A stretch of 64,000 nucleotides of DNA from Aspidiotus rigidus. Lineage: Eukaryota > Arthropoda > Insecta > Hemiptera > Diaspididae. The stretch covers positions 2,480,001 to 2,544,000 of the forward strand of contig JAVHKY010000056.1 in the NCBI GenBank assembly GCA_035079385.1, in the 5' to 3' direction. Shown one piece after another: positions 36,640 through 50,262 of the stretch. Under the pieces are notes generated by a model. It saw nothing but the letters and a program-made list of their open reading frames with translations, was not told the DNA's origin and did not search any database. Within the stretch, counting starts at the first letter, position 1. Every line of letters starts with the position of its first letter. A program made the position numbers and the translations under genes.

Positions 36640-39365
36640 TTTAGTACGCATACACAATACATCTAACTGCACACTGCACAGACATTCATGCAACATGCTT
36701 CATAGAAATCTGAGACAAAATGTATTTGTGTACTTTTATCTAAAATGCTCACCCGATGACCCGACCATAGCATACAGGCAGGTTTACACAAGCTTCGTCT
36801 TTGAAAACCAAAGACAAGATGTGCATTTGTACACTACTATGTACAAAGTTCCCCCATCATACGGACAGGTTTACTCACGCTTTGCATCGCAAAACTTTAG
36901 ATAAGGTGATTCATTTTGCTTTTACATTTGTATTATTTCCCATTCATAAAAATCATATTTTTTCCTACTTTTTGATTCATTTCTTGAGAGTATACGGCGT
37001 ATACCCGTCGGCGACAGCGCTGTGGACGGGGGATCCTTAAATTAAAATGAATCCCAGACAAGAGAATATTCAACATTTGGGAGTACTTTCAAGAGAAAAG
37101 GACTTCTGAGCTACAGAAGGCACACAAGAGAATAACGGTAGTACAGCAGCAGAGAAGGACTGAATTAAAACCAAGATAAAAGAGCGAGGCGGTACTCATC
37201 AGCCAATAGAAGCAAAAAGCAGTACACACAACAAATACCCACAAGAGATAGACGCTGAAAGAGTTGATAAACTAGCCTTACTAATGTGGTTAGCTGATGG
37301 GTTCTCATTGCCGGAAACTGAAGGTGTACACCAATAGTAGTGTGACCGGGTACTGTACACCGGTATTATAATGAACCGTGGCCATGCACCTATAAAATAG
37401 TAATAGGTAACAATGAAAATCCGCATAAAGAGCTACGTCGGAATCTACGGAAAATTGGGATCCAGGAAGGCTGTCGTAGAAGACTGCAGAAGGAGGACTT
37501 GCAGACTGGTGCGCAACTTCTTAGGCTTGAAGTATACATTTATTTATTTATTTATTTGAAAGACCAATTATAGGACAACATCTTTTTACATAAATAATGA
37601 TAACATATAATTATTAAAAAAAAAAAAAAAACGCAATCTTTGAGGTATGACTATAACTTGAAAGTTACCCATGCAGTCACATTCTACAACATTCTCACTG
37701 AGGAAAGACTGGAGGTAACCGGAAATAATAATGATGGGAACAAATATTTACAAATAAACGAGTATATCCAGGTTTAGTAAGTACCAAAGAGTTCGAGTTA
37801 TACTATATATACAGGAGAAAAATACTGCCATCTCGCACTAAATTTACCGTGTTAACATTTGAGCTTTATTTCGAGAGAAAGAAAAAAAATAGACAAAAAA
37901 AGAACTCGAGTACGGTCGACGGTTGAATTGAATTGGTTGGTACATCGCCCGGGATATGTACACCGCACACTTAATTAAAACGACGATTCGAGTGCACTTT
38001 TCGATCGAAGCTGATGCGACAGGCAGGATGAGCTTTCATCAATTATCGCGCGTCCAAATGAATTCCCATTTCTTTTCACCGTTTTTTTCCTCATCTCCCT
38101 CAGACCAACATAATACCGATATCAACGACTGTTGTCCGAATATTTCCATCGAGAAATTTTTTCGGCTACTACACGCAAACGCCTATAAACGTAAACATAT
38201 ACCCATCTCTTCGCTCTTAATTTCGCATTTCTTTAGTCGTACAACAGATCTCTAAAACTTAGCTGAAATATCTACTCTCAAATTTTCTTCGTTTCTTCCC
38301 CAATGTCAGTTTTGTACATTTTCGTCCATACTGTTTATCTTCTAGAGATCAAAGCCGCGTTGTACAGAATAGCTCTTCTACTTTTTCTAGATGCCACCAG
38401 AGTTCGGACTGTTGATGTACGTATCACCGGTGCGATCAAAAATGAAAATTAGCACGTGACTATGGTGAAGCACATTGACACCCACGCAAGGTATTGTGCA
38501 TCAAAATACTCGAGATAATAATTAATTACTTTTTCATTGGTACTCGTACAAACATAGCGCAGGTGAAATGGTTTGGCGATTCGAAATTAAAGGAACCGGT
38601 TTAATGGCACCTCCGGGTCCTCCAGACGAAAAATATTATTTTTCAGTAAATATTTTTCAGTAAGTACTCTCGCTGAAGAAAAATCGTTTTGTGTTTTATT
38701 AAATTTCATATTATAGAGGAATAAGTGAGAAAAAAAAATAAATAAAATATCTTCGTCAATTTATTATTTTTGCACCTGACGAATACCCTTAAGGCCAATA
38801 AAAATCAGTTCAAAAATCTTCAGGATTGAACAACTTGGGCATGCATTTGAAAAAAAAGAAAATCTCCCCTGAGTAAAACTATTTTTTTCAGTAAATTAAA
38901 TAATTTTTTGCAAGTCGACGCACGGAGACTATAATCAGTAGTTATTCAAACTACTTCTTCTCTCCGGGTTCGATTTAACTTTACTGTAAATAGAAAATTT
39001 AAGACTACCCCATACAGACAGTGGTGTATCTAGAAAATTTTCGAGAGCGGAACTATGTCTGAACAAAGTTTTATGATATTCCAAAGCAAATTTTTCAGTT
39101 TTAGAACAGGGTTCTTCTCTCCCTCTCTGTGAAAACATCACTTTACTTTGAGTCAAGTTACATTCCTATTTTGCTGCTAATATGGGGAATACTCGAATTC
39201 CGTTTTTCTGTATTGCATGATTTGCTATCATTGAGCTAGCTCTAGTACGAATCATTTCACATTAATTACTTTTGTCAATTATATTATCAGTCACATTTTG
39301 GGTCTTGAACTAGAGCTCAGTTGACAGAGCAAGAGGATTCAGACTTCCTAATTGAGGGGAAGGCA
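36640..39365. other. No gene recognised
   Basis: The sequence at 37.04-37.52 kb is purine-rich and differs in style from its neighbours, as decayed retroelement coding often does, but I could not match it. A TTTA tract lies at 37538 and poly(A) at 37617. Confidence 0.3.
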
Positions 39366-39369
39366 AATT

Positions 39370-39780
39370 ATTAACAAGGAACCTGTTCTATGGTTTTTTT
39401 TTTGGAAAAATTTACCCTCTGATGTCTGGGCAAAACGGAATTAGAAAAATTTTGTTTCTTTTCTTGAGCTGTAATATGATAGGAGGGGCACGATAAGAGG
39501 GGGATTTACATTTATTTACTTATTTATTTATGTATAATATTTATTTACTTACTTACTTACTTATTTATTTATTTATTTATTCAGTTTCTTTTCTTTATAT
39601 ATGATAGGAAGACAAGTCCTCCGTCATATATATAAACTCGGAGGTCAACATTTTAGTAGCGAACGTTTTCTATGGGGGGTTTTCTGAAAAATTTAGCTAT
39701 CCGTCCTTCTTCGAAATATGACAGGAAGGACTTGAAAAATTTTGAATTCTTGTCATAAGGTTTTGTGTTTTCTCAATTCA
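39370..39780 (+). repeat. Satellite-core dispersed repeat, copy 2 (diverged)
   Basis: GGAACCTGTTCTATG at 39380 followed by AAATTTACC is the terminal block also seen at 45.66 and 62.47 kb. TGATAGGAGGGGCACG, ATATATGATAGGAAGACAAG and TATGACAGGAAGGACTTG are diverged core units. A TTTA-rich microsatellite (39505-39580) is embedded. Confidence 0.55.
39505..39582. repeat. (TTTA)n microsatellite
   Basis: TTTA/TTAC-type units with small variants, lying inside copy 2 of the satellite-core repeat. Confidence 0.9.
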
Positions 39781-39789
39781 GTTCCACAA

Positions 39790-41930
39790 TACCCTAGAAG
39801 TCGAATGGGTGGAACGGTTTTAATGACCGTTTTGTGAAGGAAAAGCCGCAGTTCCCATAAAAAAAAAAAAAAAAAAAAAAACAGAAATAAATTTGAGCTG
39901 TTTTTTTTGTTTTATAATTTTCCGCTCCTCTTGATTAGTGTAATACTGATGTGAACATCCGCTTTTCGAAATTATTCACTCTGGTATAAACGCACGAGTT
40001 TTACGAGAAATTATTCGGTAGTTTCTGAGATATCGTGTCTATACAAACTCTATACGCACCGACTACTGATACTCCCCCAGGATTTGAATTAATTCATTTT
40101 AATTCACGATTTTTAGATGAATGAATAAAGAGGTCTTCTCTGATGCGATGTGATGCGTTCAAATTTACCAAAATGACGTGAATTTTTCGCGCTCTCAGCA
40201 AGATTTGACGCGTGGGTGTATAGCGAATGAATTCAGTTTGAAAATGACAAAGCTAGGTAGATGACGAATACCTACTCGAAATAATTCGTCGGGAAAGAGT
40301 GAAAATTTATACAAAAAACGTTAATTTGTTCGTCGATAAAATGATGAATTTCGTTTTGTATAGACTGTGTGCGTGTATACGGTATTATATTAGCGTACAC
40401 TCACCATGAATGTGATGAGGAAATCATGAAGGAAGAGGGAGAAAAGGTGTGGTGGAGGAAAAAAGTATTGCCACGTTCAAGTTTTCTGCTAACGACTTTT
40501 CGAATGCTCTCACACTAGTGTGAGTAACAAAAGGTGCCACAAAAGAGTGTTCGTGATGAAACAGATAGTTGAATGTTGCTCTTCTATCTATACATAAATA
40601 CGTTTGAAGCTTGGAAAATTTTGAACTCTATATATAATACACATATCGCGCATCGTTCTATGTTTCGAGCTCATATGTAGGTACGTGTACTGTATATCTC
40701 AGCCCTCTATACCTATACATAAAAAAGAAACTAACGTATAAGGTAATCAGAAAGGGTGATGTTTTGTGCTGTGTATACAGTATACGGTATATAACGCAGT
40801 AAAACGTATAAATGAGAGTAAGTATAATAAGAATAGAAAATGTGCGTGTGCGGTTTCCAGATAAGATACATTAAGATGGCAAAACTACACTTTACCTTTC
40901 GTCGCTATCTTTTACGACTAGCTTTTATATTAGAGTAGAATGACTTTATTTGTAGTTTATTGTCTCAGCTCGCACCGAAAATGTGATAACAAACTTCGTT
41001 CTCCACTCCCGTTTGCCGAAGCATTTTCTTTCGCCGACTTTATTATTATATACTGCGCTAGGCAGAGTCTTATTCGGAAAGATTTTTCATTTTTCATAAT
41101 GTATAGGTGAGAATAGGGAGCGCGATTTTCCTTGGTCGATTTGCGTCTAATTTTTCTTCCTTGCTTTCATTGTTTGATTTTTTTTAGTCGGCGCAAAGCT
41201 GAATTTTTTAATTTTCCTATTCTTTACCATAAGACGTCGTGTTATTCGCGCGTTTCGTTAATTTATTCGTTCAAAAAAATTGCGAGTATCCATCATGATT
41301 CTTTTGGATTGTTAGGATTGTAACTAATAATGATTGTCTAAATGCTATATTTTTGCTTCTCAGATGAACGACGCAACCTTTATTTTATACATATTTTTTT
41401 GATTATCACATACAAGTAGAATATTTTTTGCTGTCGCAAGCTTGCCAAAAACGGAAGAAGTAGTGAGAAACTCATAATAACTCAAATATTTTCACTTAGT
41501 TATCAATGATTTTCGAAATAATCCTACTTACATACCATTAAAGATACCACGCTTCCGTATTTGTTTATTTTGATGAAAAATTGGCATTTTGACTTCTATT
41601 TCATCTTGTTTTCTTTAGCGTGATAACTTTTTCAATCCCCCTTCCAGTGTTTAAACGTCATCTTTCTGTTGTAAAATCACTATTTACATTCTAGATGTAT
41701 TCGAATACGTACGTAAAAAAATCATACAAAATAGATAATTGGTGTATGATTGAACTTTGAGCATAGAAATAAAGTAAAGAGGTAAATTTTTCAAAAAATC
41801 TATCAGCAATAACGATAAAAATCATTTATAAATATTCTCAAAACGAAATCCTGTATGCGGGGATTCGTGTAGATAAGAGACTAAATATTACGATTAAAAA
41901 TTCTGTAAACGCGATTTTTACCATCCTTCC
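39790..41930. other. No gene recognised
   Basis: AT-rich sequence with poly(A) at 39860. Nothing coding supported. Confidence 0.3.
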
Positions 41931-41934
41931 TCTC

Positions 41935-43620
41935 ATTTTCAGGTTTTCCGCTCCATCTCCCATAAAGTAAAAACCGCTAATTGCGTCCTAGCGAAGGCGG
42001 ACAAAGGTGAGGCTCTGATCGCAATTCTTTCCTCCGAGTACCATAATAAAATGATCTCCTTCCATCACTCTTTTGACCACCAACTATGATCCATAAAACA
42101 TCCCGGTTTATCCTATCAGATAAGGAACTTCGAGACGCTGCTCTTCTTTACGGACAATTGAAAGCTAATAAGCCTGATCTGCCCATTCGACTAGTTGTCA
42201 TGTCGCGTACTACTATGACTCCTCCTATCAATTGGCTCGCTATCTTGGACAATGGTTTTGACTTTGCACCGACTTCTCTCCTTGATATACAATTTGGAAT
42301 TCATCCGATCTAGTATCAAAACTTATCAACTCCAGTTTTTCTCCTAACTCTTCTTTCATCTCGTTCGATGTCTGTAACAATACATCTACCGTCCGGTCGT
42401 CCTAAGCATTGACCATATGTTGAAAATTTTATATTTCTTGCAATATCCACCCAGATATCATCGCCGAACAGGTTCTCGTCTCCCTATGCCTAAATTACAA
42501 CATGTGTATTTATCGAGACGTCCTCTATAGCTTTCATATGGGCGCACCGCTATCTTCTCCAGTAGCTGATCTTTTCGAGGACAAGGTCGAATCCAACCTC
42601 CTTAATTGCACTCATTCACCTCAACCTCACATCGTCATCTGGCTGAGATTCGTCGACAACATTCTATATGTGTGTGGAATGGCTTCTCGGAGTCCGAACT
42701 GGAAACTCTCTTGACTCACCTCATCCATCCTCCACAACATCAACTTCACTTTTGAAATTGGAGGCCAGTCTATCAATTACCTCGTAGAAAACCAGCTGGT
42801 TCCCCATTTCGCCATCTACCGTAAACCTTTCGACATGGTCATTCTCATCAACCGCGCCTCCTTCCATCACCACACTCACAAATCCTTTGCTCTTCTTGCT
42901 CTCACACTGCTTCCTTACCCCTCCTCTGTCTCACGAAAATTTCAACATCGGGAAAGCTCACATGATCCAACTCGACCGTCTGAATAATCTTCCTCACGAC
43001 CTCGACAAAATCATTTCTAGAAAATCTCATCAGCGCATTATATGAGCACCCTTTCGTCCTCCTTATAAGCTGACCTTACTTGTCGCAAACGTTAGATTCG
43101 TCTCCGTTTTCTTGGCCATCAGAGCTATAAAATCGCCCAAGTTCTCGAATCCAATAGCTATAACTGCCTTCTACTCCCTCCCAACTCTAGGTCATTTGTC
43201 CTCCCTCAAGGATAAAATGCCCTGTGAAAAGTCTTGTGGAGTGTATGTTCCCGGTTGTGCTTTCTATATAGGTCAAACGGGTCGCACCCTTGATGATCGT
43301 TCCACGGAGCATGCCTTCTTCCGGAGAAAATCCGTATTTGCCAAGTGTTTAAAGAAGATCCATCACTTGGATCAGATTAAATTCGAAGTAATCCACAAGG
43401 CTACTAAAGGTTGGCTCCTTAATCGCATCGAAGAAGTCCAAATTGTCGCCGCGTCTACCTCGTCGAAAGATTCTATGAATTTTGTAAATCCGTTAGTCTA
43501 CACCATTTCTACAACAATGATTCATCGCGTTCCTCCAATAACGTTTATCCTGTCAATGTTTAGTTTGTACGTATTTATTCCACATTTTTCATTTTTCTGC
43601 TACGTACGGCAATAGTTTTG
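41935..43620 (+). pseudogene. Penelope-like element with recognisable RT and GIY-YIG domains, decayed
   Basis: Several frames together follow the PLE layout. At 41985-42065 is the entry motif LAKADKGEALIAILSSEYHN. At 42086-42313 comes LLYGQLKANKPDLPIRLVV, equivalent to LYGLPKIHKPG-PLRPIV. RT motif A is SFDVCNNTSTV (about 42358-42395), where active copies have SFDV-SLFTNVP. At 42502-42714 is MGAPLSSPVADLFEDKVES and then WLRFVDNILYV: the catalytic YVDD box is FVDN, so the second Asp is lost. The thumb follows (INFTFEIGG, then FAIYRKPFDM). GIY-YIG is at 43112-43615: CGVYVPGCAFYIGQTGR with R-x3-EH. At least four frame changes separate these blocks. The GIY-YIG part is the best preserved and keeps its catalytic Tyr pair. 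The family differs from the 12.3/59-kb copies. Confidence 0.85.
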
Positions 43621-44000
43621 ATATACTCTCACGATTTCGGCAGAAATACCATTCCTGTTGAACGAATCACGCGTGTTGTTAGCGATCCTGGCGGATGCCC
43701 GGTTTATATACGGACTGAGCTTCACCCAAATATTGCATTATTGCAACGTCAGCCGAGCTTGGAACGATATGATATAATAAATACCATGCTGGTGCCTAAA
43801 CTATAGGCAGTGAAGATGAGCCTGTGGAAGAGTAACAGCAACTTCTCCCTCCACAATCAACCACACTGCCTATATTTGAGGGATTGGTGGGGTATTTTTG
43901 TATCATATCTTTCCACGGATTTGAGTCGCTATATAATATACAAGCCGTAAACCCGCTAAATATGATAAAATTTCAAATTATTTTCAAGATTCTTGATATT
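43621..44000. other. PLE 3' flank, no gene recognised
   Basis: This stretch follows the GIY-YIG reading frame and may hold the element's 3' tail. No hammerhead-like motif of the kind seen at 13.27 kb was found. An open frame at 43618-43806 has no recognisable domain. Confidence 0.3.
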
Positions 44001-44009
44001 TATTTATCA

Positions 44010-44204
44010 TTAGTATTCTTTTAGTTCAATTTCTAATCTAATTCTTTTAATTTCCAATTTTTCAATTTCATGTTTTTTATCGTTGATTTTTTGTTTTACA
44101 CTTTCAATCTCGTTCTTAATATCTTCTCTGATAGTTGGATGCCAGCTTTTTAGAAGATCCTTTGCGCATTCTTTTTTCTGGGTGTATGCTGAAAAATTTG
44201 TCAT
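44010..44204 (-). CDS. Small coiled-coil open frame overlapping the Helitron fragment end
   Basis: This 64-residue frame begins with an ATG that overlaps the stop of the Helitron fragment (ATGA). After MTNFSAYTQKKECAKDLLKS it is a run of charged heptads (EIESVKQKINDKKHEIEKLE and onward) that would form a coiled coil. It is not part of Helitron proteins I know. It may be the tail of another element or a chance frame. Confidence 0.22.
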   Translation of the reverse strand: MTNFSAYTQKKECAKDLLKSWHPTIREDIKNEIESVKQKINDKKHEIEKLEIKRIRLEIELKEY

Positions 44205-44661
44205 TTTTGGTGGATTGTTGGAGGAGGTAGATAATTTCCTATATAATGATACAATTGTCCAAAAATTTTGAAAGTTGTAAATATGTTTGGAACTTCATTA
44301 CATCCTAAAGAAGTCATTGAAAGCGCATTGTTGTATTTATAATGCAAATTATTAAGAAAATGAGATCTATTATCCTTTCCGTCTAATAGTTTTTGAAGAA
44401 GATCCGGCATTGAGGGCAAATCAGGTAACTTAATCTTACCACCTCCGCAGCAGAAATTTCGATTTTCAGTTTCAAATAATTTTTCATCACAAAATGTGCA
44501 CGTAATTGCCAGATTCCCAATTGAACCCTGATGAATGGACTATTATCGTTCTGACAATCATTTTCCACATTATTTTCTGATGCCAAAATTTCGGAATTGA
44601 CACGAGCCCTCTTCCCTTCGTTCGTCAATCGCCCTAGATTTGCTTTCTTGCGTTTTGGCAT
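44201..44661 (-). pseudogene. Helitron RepHel N-terminal fragment, frameshifted
   Basis: From an ATG at 44661 the minus strand reads MPKRKKANLGRLTNEGKRAR, resembling the basic N-terminus of Helitron proteins. After a frameshift near 44540 it gives CTFCDEKLFETENRNFCCGG then GKIKLPDLPSMPDLLQKLLD, and HFLNNLHYKYNNALSMTSLG, FKIFGQLYHYIGNYLPPPT. This is the Helitron helitron_like_N region (CxxC, CC-GG-, SLG, I-GQ-YH-G-L-P). It ends at 44201, before the Rep (HUH) and helicase parts, so only the first fifth or so remains. No CTRR 3' end was identified. Confidence 0.75.
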
Positions 44662-45439
44662 TCCAATTGGATTGCAATAAAGTGAGAGATCCGTGACTTC
44701 AATATTGAATTTTCGAAATTGACGTGAATTGTTTTTCTTTTCTTAGTCCTCACGTTACATTTGAAATAATGAAAGACAACCACCACTTCTTCAGATAATT
44801 GCTAAGCAAAATCTTTTTTGTAACCCTACAATATTCGATTACTCACAGTATGGGTATTCAAAACTTCTCCGGTTAAAAAGAACCATTTTCCAAAAATGAT
44901 TGCCTAGCACATATTAATTTCCGATGAACGTCAACAAAAATGATTGCTTAGCATTTTCAATCAATAAATTAATGAATGATACAGATTTTTCATCTCTTGA
45001 ATCATTCATGAACCCCCTCCCCCCTCCCGCCAAGCAAAAAGATATAATTATACTACACGCCATTCGCCTGATTTCGTAACTTCAAATTTATTACGCATAA
45101 ACCTTCTCCCAGGCAAGCTAAAGCAATGGAAACGAATTCCAAGTTCGTAGGTGAAATAGGAATAAAGTTAAATGGATTTGCGATTTCGCAACTTCTCTTT
45201 ATATAATAGATAGTCAAAGCTCGCCTCTACATACAATATTTACTGACAGAAACTTAGAAAGTGCAGGACCGGATTCACGGAGTGGGGATTCGCGGGCGCT
45301 TCTCCTCCCCCAAAAAAACAAAAAAATGAGAGGCAAAAAAAAAATAAATTTAAGGAAATCAACAGAAAACCTGTTTTATCGGAGAGTAATTTGGAGAAAA
45401 ATGACGGGCGCCGAGAGGCAAAACGTGGGACTTGGAAAA

Positions 45440-45690
45440 AAACTGTTTTATGAGTCATATGGGATTTGGTATTGAGAATTCAAGAAAGCCTAGATCCAGA
45501 TAAAGCTAGTATAAAGAAGGCCTAGACCTACCATAACCTAGTATAATATAGTTCGATAGTCGAAATTTTTCTTAGTCCCCCTCCTATCATATATGGCTTG
45601 AGAGTCGAAATTTTTTCCAAGTTTTTTGCTGGACGGCGCACGGTAAATTCCTCAGAAAGCCCCCTAAAGAACAGGTTCCCTGTTGAAATT
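45440..45690 (+). repeat. Satellite-core dispersed repeat, copy 3
   Basis: TTTTATGAGTCATATGGGAT, GGTATTGAGAATTCAAGAAA, AAAGCTAGTATAAAGAAGGC and CCCCCTCCTATCATATATGG match copy 1 in order. It ends GAACAGGTTCCCTGTTGAAA, which is the reverse of the block at 39.38 and 62.46 kb, giving one terminus of the family. Confidence 0.68.
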
Positions 45691-45704
45691 TCTTCCTAAA
45701 TGAC

Positions 45705-45800
45705 TTTACCAGCAGTTAAATGGGAGTTTGCACTAAATTCACTCCAGTTCAAAAAGGTGAAACGTCAGATGTACACTTCAAATCTACGAAATTTGTATCT
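45705..45800 (+). repeat. Shared repeat with 54.25 kb, copy 1
   Basis: TTAAATGGGAGTTTGCACTA and TTCAAATCTACGAAATTTGT then ATCTCAAT match 54257-54345 in order and strand. It directly abuts the satellite-core repeat at its left. Confidence 0.65.
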
Positions 45801-46364
45801 CAATGTTTTTGGTTGCACGTTTCATTGTCATTTTAATGCGAAGAAACGTGAAGAAAGCCAAATTCAACTTTGAATTATCAGTAGGTACCTACGTCAAATT
45901 ACACATACGTGAGTTACATCGAATGAAATCATAGTAGACGAGTGATTTTGTATTTTTAAATTTCAGGTTAGCAACTGAAATATTTGGAAAATGGAACTGA
46001 GTACCACAGGTAGTTGCGAGAGTTGGAAACTGTGTTGGAAATGATTATACAAGTCAGAGGATACAACTGAGAAAATACTTTGTAGGAAGTATATTATGTT
46101 GATTTTGAAGAGTAGGACAGGAAAAAAGGTGATCGATTCTCAGATTATCTGTAGGTATAATAAGATAGTAAGGATTGTAATGAAGCTTTCAATCAGTTTT
46201 CTATGATTCAACCAAAAGAAGTTCAATTGAAGGCTGTAATAGAAAACAATCACGTGTTTAATAAAGTTGAATAAGGAATTCCCACATCCTCTTCTATGGA
46301 ACGGATTGGTTTCGATATTGAGAATTGAATTCAAAATTGGAGGGGTTCCAAAAAGAGGAATTAG

Positions 46365-46745
46365 ATTTGATAAAATTTCGAAAATTAAGCCAACTATAGC
46401 AGGAGGGACTCGGAAAAATTGAGACTTTTGAGCTCTATTATGACAGATGAGGGATAGGAAAAATTTTCAATATCAAAGGACATTTTTAATATTGGGAATC
46501 GAGCTATATATGACATCAGGAGAGGAACTTGGAAAAAATTGAACCATCAGAGGAGTTGAAATTGAAAACGCATTTTGTACATCGATCTATTTAAAAAAAT
46601 TTCAACTTTCAAGCTATATTCTTTAAGAGAGGAACATGGAAGAATTTTAACTTCCAAGATATATATGACAGGAAAAGGACTTGGAAAAATATCAACCATC
46701 ATTCTAGGCAAGTGGCGAGACGCCAAAATTTTCAAAAATTCCAGG
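46365..46745 (+). repeat. Satellite-core dispersed repeat, copy 4 (core units only)
   Basis: Five to six diverged units of about 50-70 bases: GCAGGAGGGACTCGGAAAAA, GAGCTATATATGACATCAGG, GAACATGGAAGAATTTTAAC, AAGATATATATGACAGGAAA. The flanking terminal blocks are not evident. Confidence 0.5.
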
Positions 46746-46749
46746 TTAT

Positions 46750-49375
46750 GTAGTTGACATCATAAAAAAAATTCAGATACTTTTAACATCATCAGGATTT
46801 AACAGAACAATCCCCATAGAAGTGAATTACAAAAATCAGGACTCGACGTCAGGAATAATTGTTAGCTGGAGGTGGGTGGACCCGAAGGAATGTATTGAGG
46901 GTCATGAGACATTTTGTTCTAATTAAGCTAAATGAAGGATGGGATTTTCAAAGTCTCAACTTGACCAACTCGAGAATAGAAGGAGGAGTTATTTTATTTG
47001 CATGTAAAAAAGAGAGGTCATAGAACTAATCGTTGCTGAAAATTGGAATGACTGTAGTAACAAATTATACGTAGAATCAATTATCACCTTATGGATAATT
47101 GGAGGAGATGGATGCAGAAAACTGAAAAAGAAGAGTAGGAAGAGAGGGAAGAATGGAAGAGTGTGATACTGATGAAGAGAACAATTCGGAAGACTTAGGA
47201 AACGATAAAGAAATAAAAAAAAAAAAAGGTTGTATGGAAGAACAAGACAAGTAAAGAATGAAAGAGTGTAAAATTGAACGAAATTAAGAACGAAGAAAAG
47301 CTTGAAAATAAAATTATGCAGATTGAATTGAACTACGAGATGAAAAGATACAAAGAAAATGGTGCATCTAACTAAGAAATTCCAAATAATATCAAACTCC
47401 AGAGTTACTCCCTTTGTTTCATGTACCTTACCCAAATTCCTAAATAACAGGATTAAAGGTAGCTATGATTACTTTAAGTTTGCATAAGAATTTTGAATAC
47501 AGGTCCAAAAAAAAGTCATCTGGAGAATTTCTCCTTTTTTTTCTTTTTTAATGTCCAGAGTACCAGAAATACATGATATTATCTAGATAACTTACCGAGG
47601 TTATTAAAAATTATTCCTGTTCATATGTTTTCTATAGAAATTGTCTTCACCAATAAATAATTTATTCATAATTTCTTACTTCTGTTTTGTTAAAAGTGAT
47701 AGGCAATATGAAAAAATATATTTTGAAAATTTAGATGACACAAAATCAAAAAATGCATAGATTAAATGAAAAAAATAATATATTAGGCCTATATTCGGAT
47801 TCCGAAAAGGGAGAAATATCTAAAAATAAAAATATGTGACAACGTAAAGGCGCGCCTTGCTAGTAATAATAAGAATTAACAGCACTCGCTTTTGTTGCCA
47901 TAATTTTTACTCGCATATAATATACGAAAATGATCATTCATTCTGTAATAACACTTTGTTCCTCAAAACTATGGCCCAACGAGTAATTTGAAGTTGAAAC
48001 TTCAATTGCCATCACAATATTTCGATTGTCAGACGAAGTGTTTTTTTAAAATTATTTTACTTAATTTTATTCCGCGAATTACTTATTTTACACACCGCGC
48101 AAATAGCACATGACGAGAAAATTGAAAAACCGAAGAAATCATAAAGAATCGTAAGTAAATCGGAAAAAATCATAAATAATTTCGGTGAAAAAGCCATCAT
48201 CCAAAGGAAACCAAATTAGAACGACGATTTCTCGTAAAATTTCTCTTCGTAATGATTTTATCGATCAATTTTCGCGTTTTTCGACCTTTTGATTTTCTCG
48301 CTGCATATGATTATAATTTGTGTGATGGTGTGTAATAAATCATTAGATTCGAAAATATTTTGTTGTATTTTTGAATTCCTTTCCAGTTTTAAAAACGATT
48401 CAATTTGAGATGATTTTTAACTATAAGCTTATTCAGAAACAATATCGCGAATGACGCGATATGGTTTTACGGCTGCAGAGGTAGTAGGTTCAAACTTCGT
48501 CTTGTCCCGTAAATTCGGTAATGATTGTTGAATTTCTTTTGCTGCCAGGGAAAGAGCAATTCGATATTTATCACTGCCTTTCCTTAATTCATGTCTTAAA
48601 ACATCATATATACTTATAATTTACAATAAGTTTACAAAGTCTCTTTATGAAATAAGAGTTAGTTCCTTCAAAAATTTTTTGGTCTATCGAAAAGTAGAAG
48701 TACAAAAGATTTTCTGAAACTTTGTATCCTCGAGTTGAAAAGACGATAAATTTTCATAGGTATAGTTAATTTGCGGAATGCGTATCGATAAGAAAGGAAA
48801 GCATTTCTATAGTGGCACACCAATTATATCGGTCTGTATTATCTACACCCGGTGAGTCTACAAATATTATATAGAGAAAAAGGTGCATCTGATCGCGAAT
48901 TTTCCGTATAGTACTTCTATATCAAAAGGTATTACATGATGTACTAAAAAATTCACTATCAATGGTGTAGGCAATTTTCTCGAAGTTTCAATTTTGGGTC
49001 AATTTTGTTCAGCTTCACCTGTAGCCCCAACATACAGGTATGTAATATATACACGTATACGCAGTGCACTGCACTGTGGGGTTTACCCTTTTGACGCACG
49101 ACGTCGCGATCGTCGAATGATTCGGTTTCCGGGTACGAAAGATAATAGGAGTAACGAGACCGGATAGGGTACACATCAACCATCCTATACAATAAATTAA
49201 TTTGGATGCGCTGGCCACGTACAGTAATGAGCAAAAATTGCATCGCCTCACAGCAACATTCCTGTTGCCCACTTGTTGCACGCGCGCACGCAACCGCCCA
49301 ACAAAACCACCAGCCGACCAATGTCGACGCGACCTCCGAATCGATTGAGAGGCGGGCCACCGTTCCATTGGTGAC
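46750..49375. other. No gene recognised; upstream flank of the SoxB gene
   Basis: Purine-rich at 46.99-47.44 kb, then AT-rich. From 49.05 kb the sequence becomes CpG-rich toward the presumed promoter. Confidence 0.3.
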
Positions 49376-49379
49376 AAGT

Positions 49380-50262
<883 letters not shown>

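Noticed and set aside
46989..47435. 148-codon open frame on the minus strand
   Set aside because: It is the complement of a purine-rich tract and gives a Phe/Leu-rich sequence with no domain. Low complexity explains the lack of stops.
48480..48515. GGTTCAAAC word resembling a tRNA T-arm
   Set aside because: No acceptor, D-arm or anticodon stem fits around it.
48959..49377. Two overlapping minus-strand frames of 133 and 120 codons upstream of the Sox exon
   Set aside because: They overlap each other in different frames in a CpG-rich promoter-like stretch, with no recognised domain. Probably chance.
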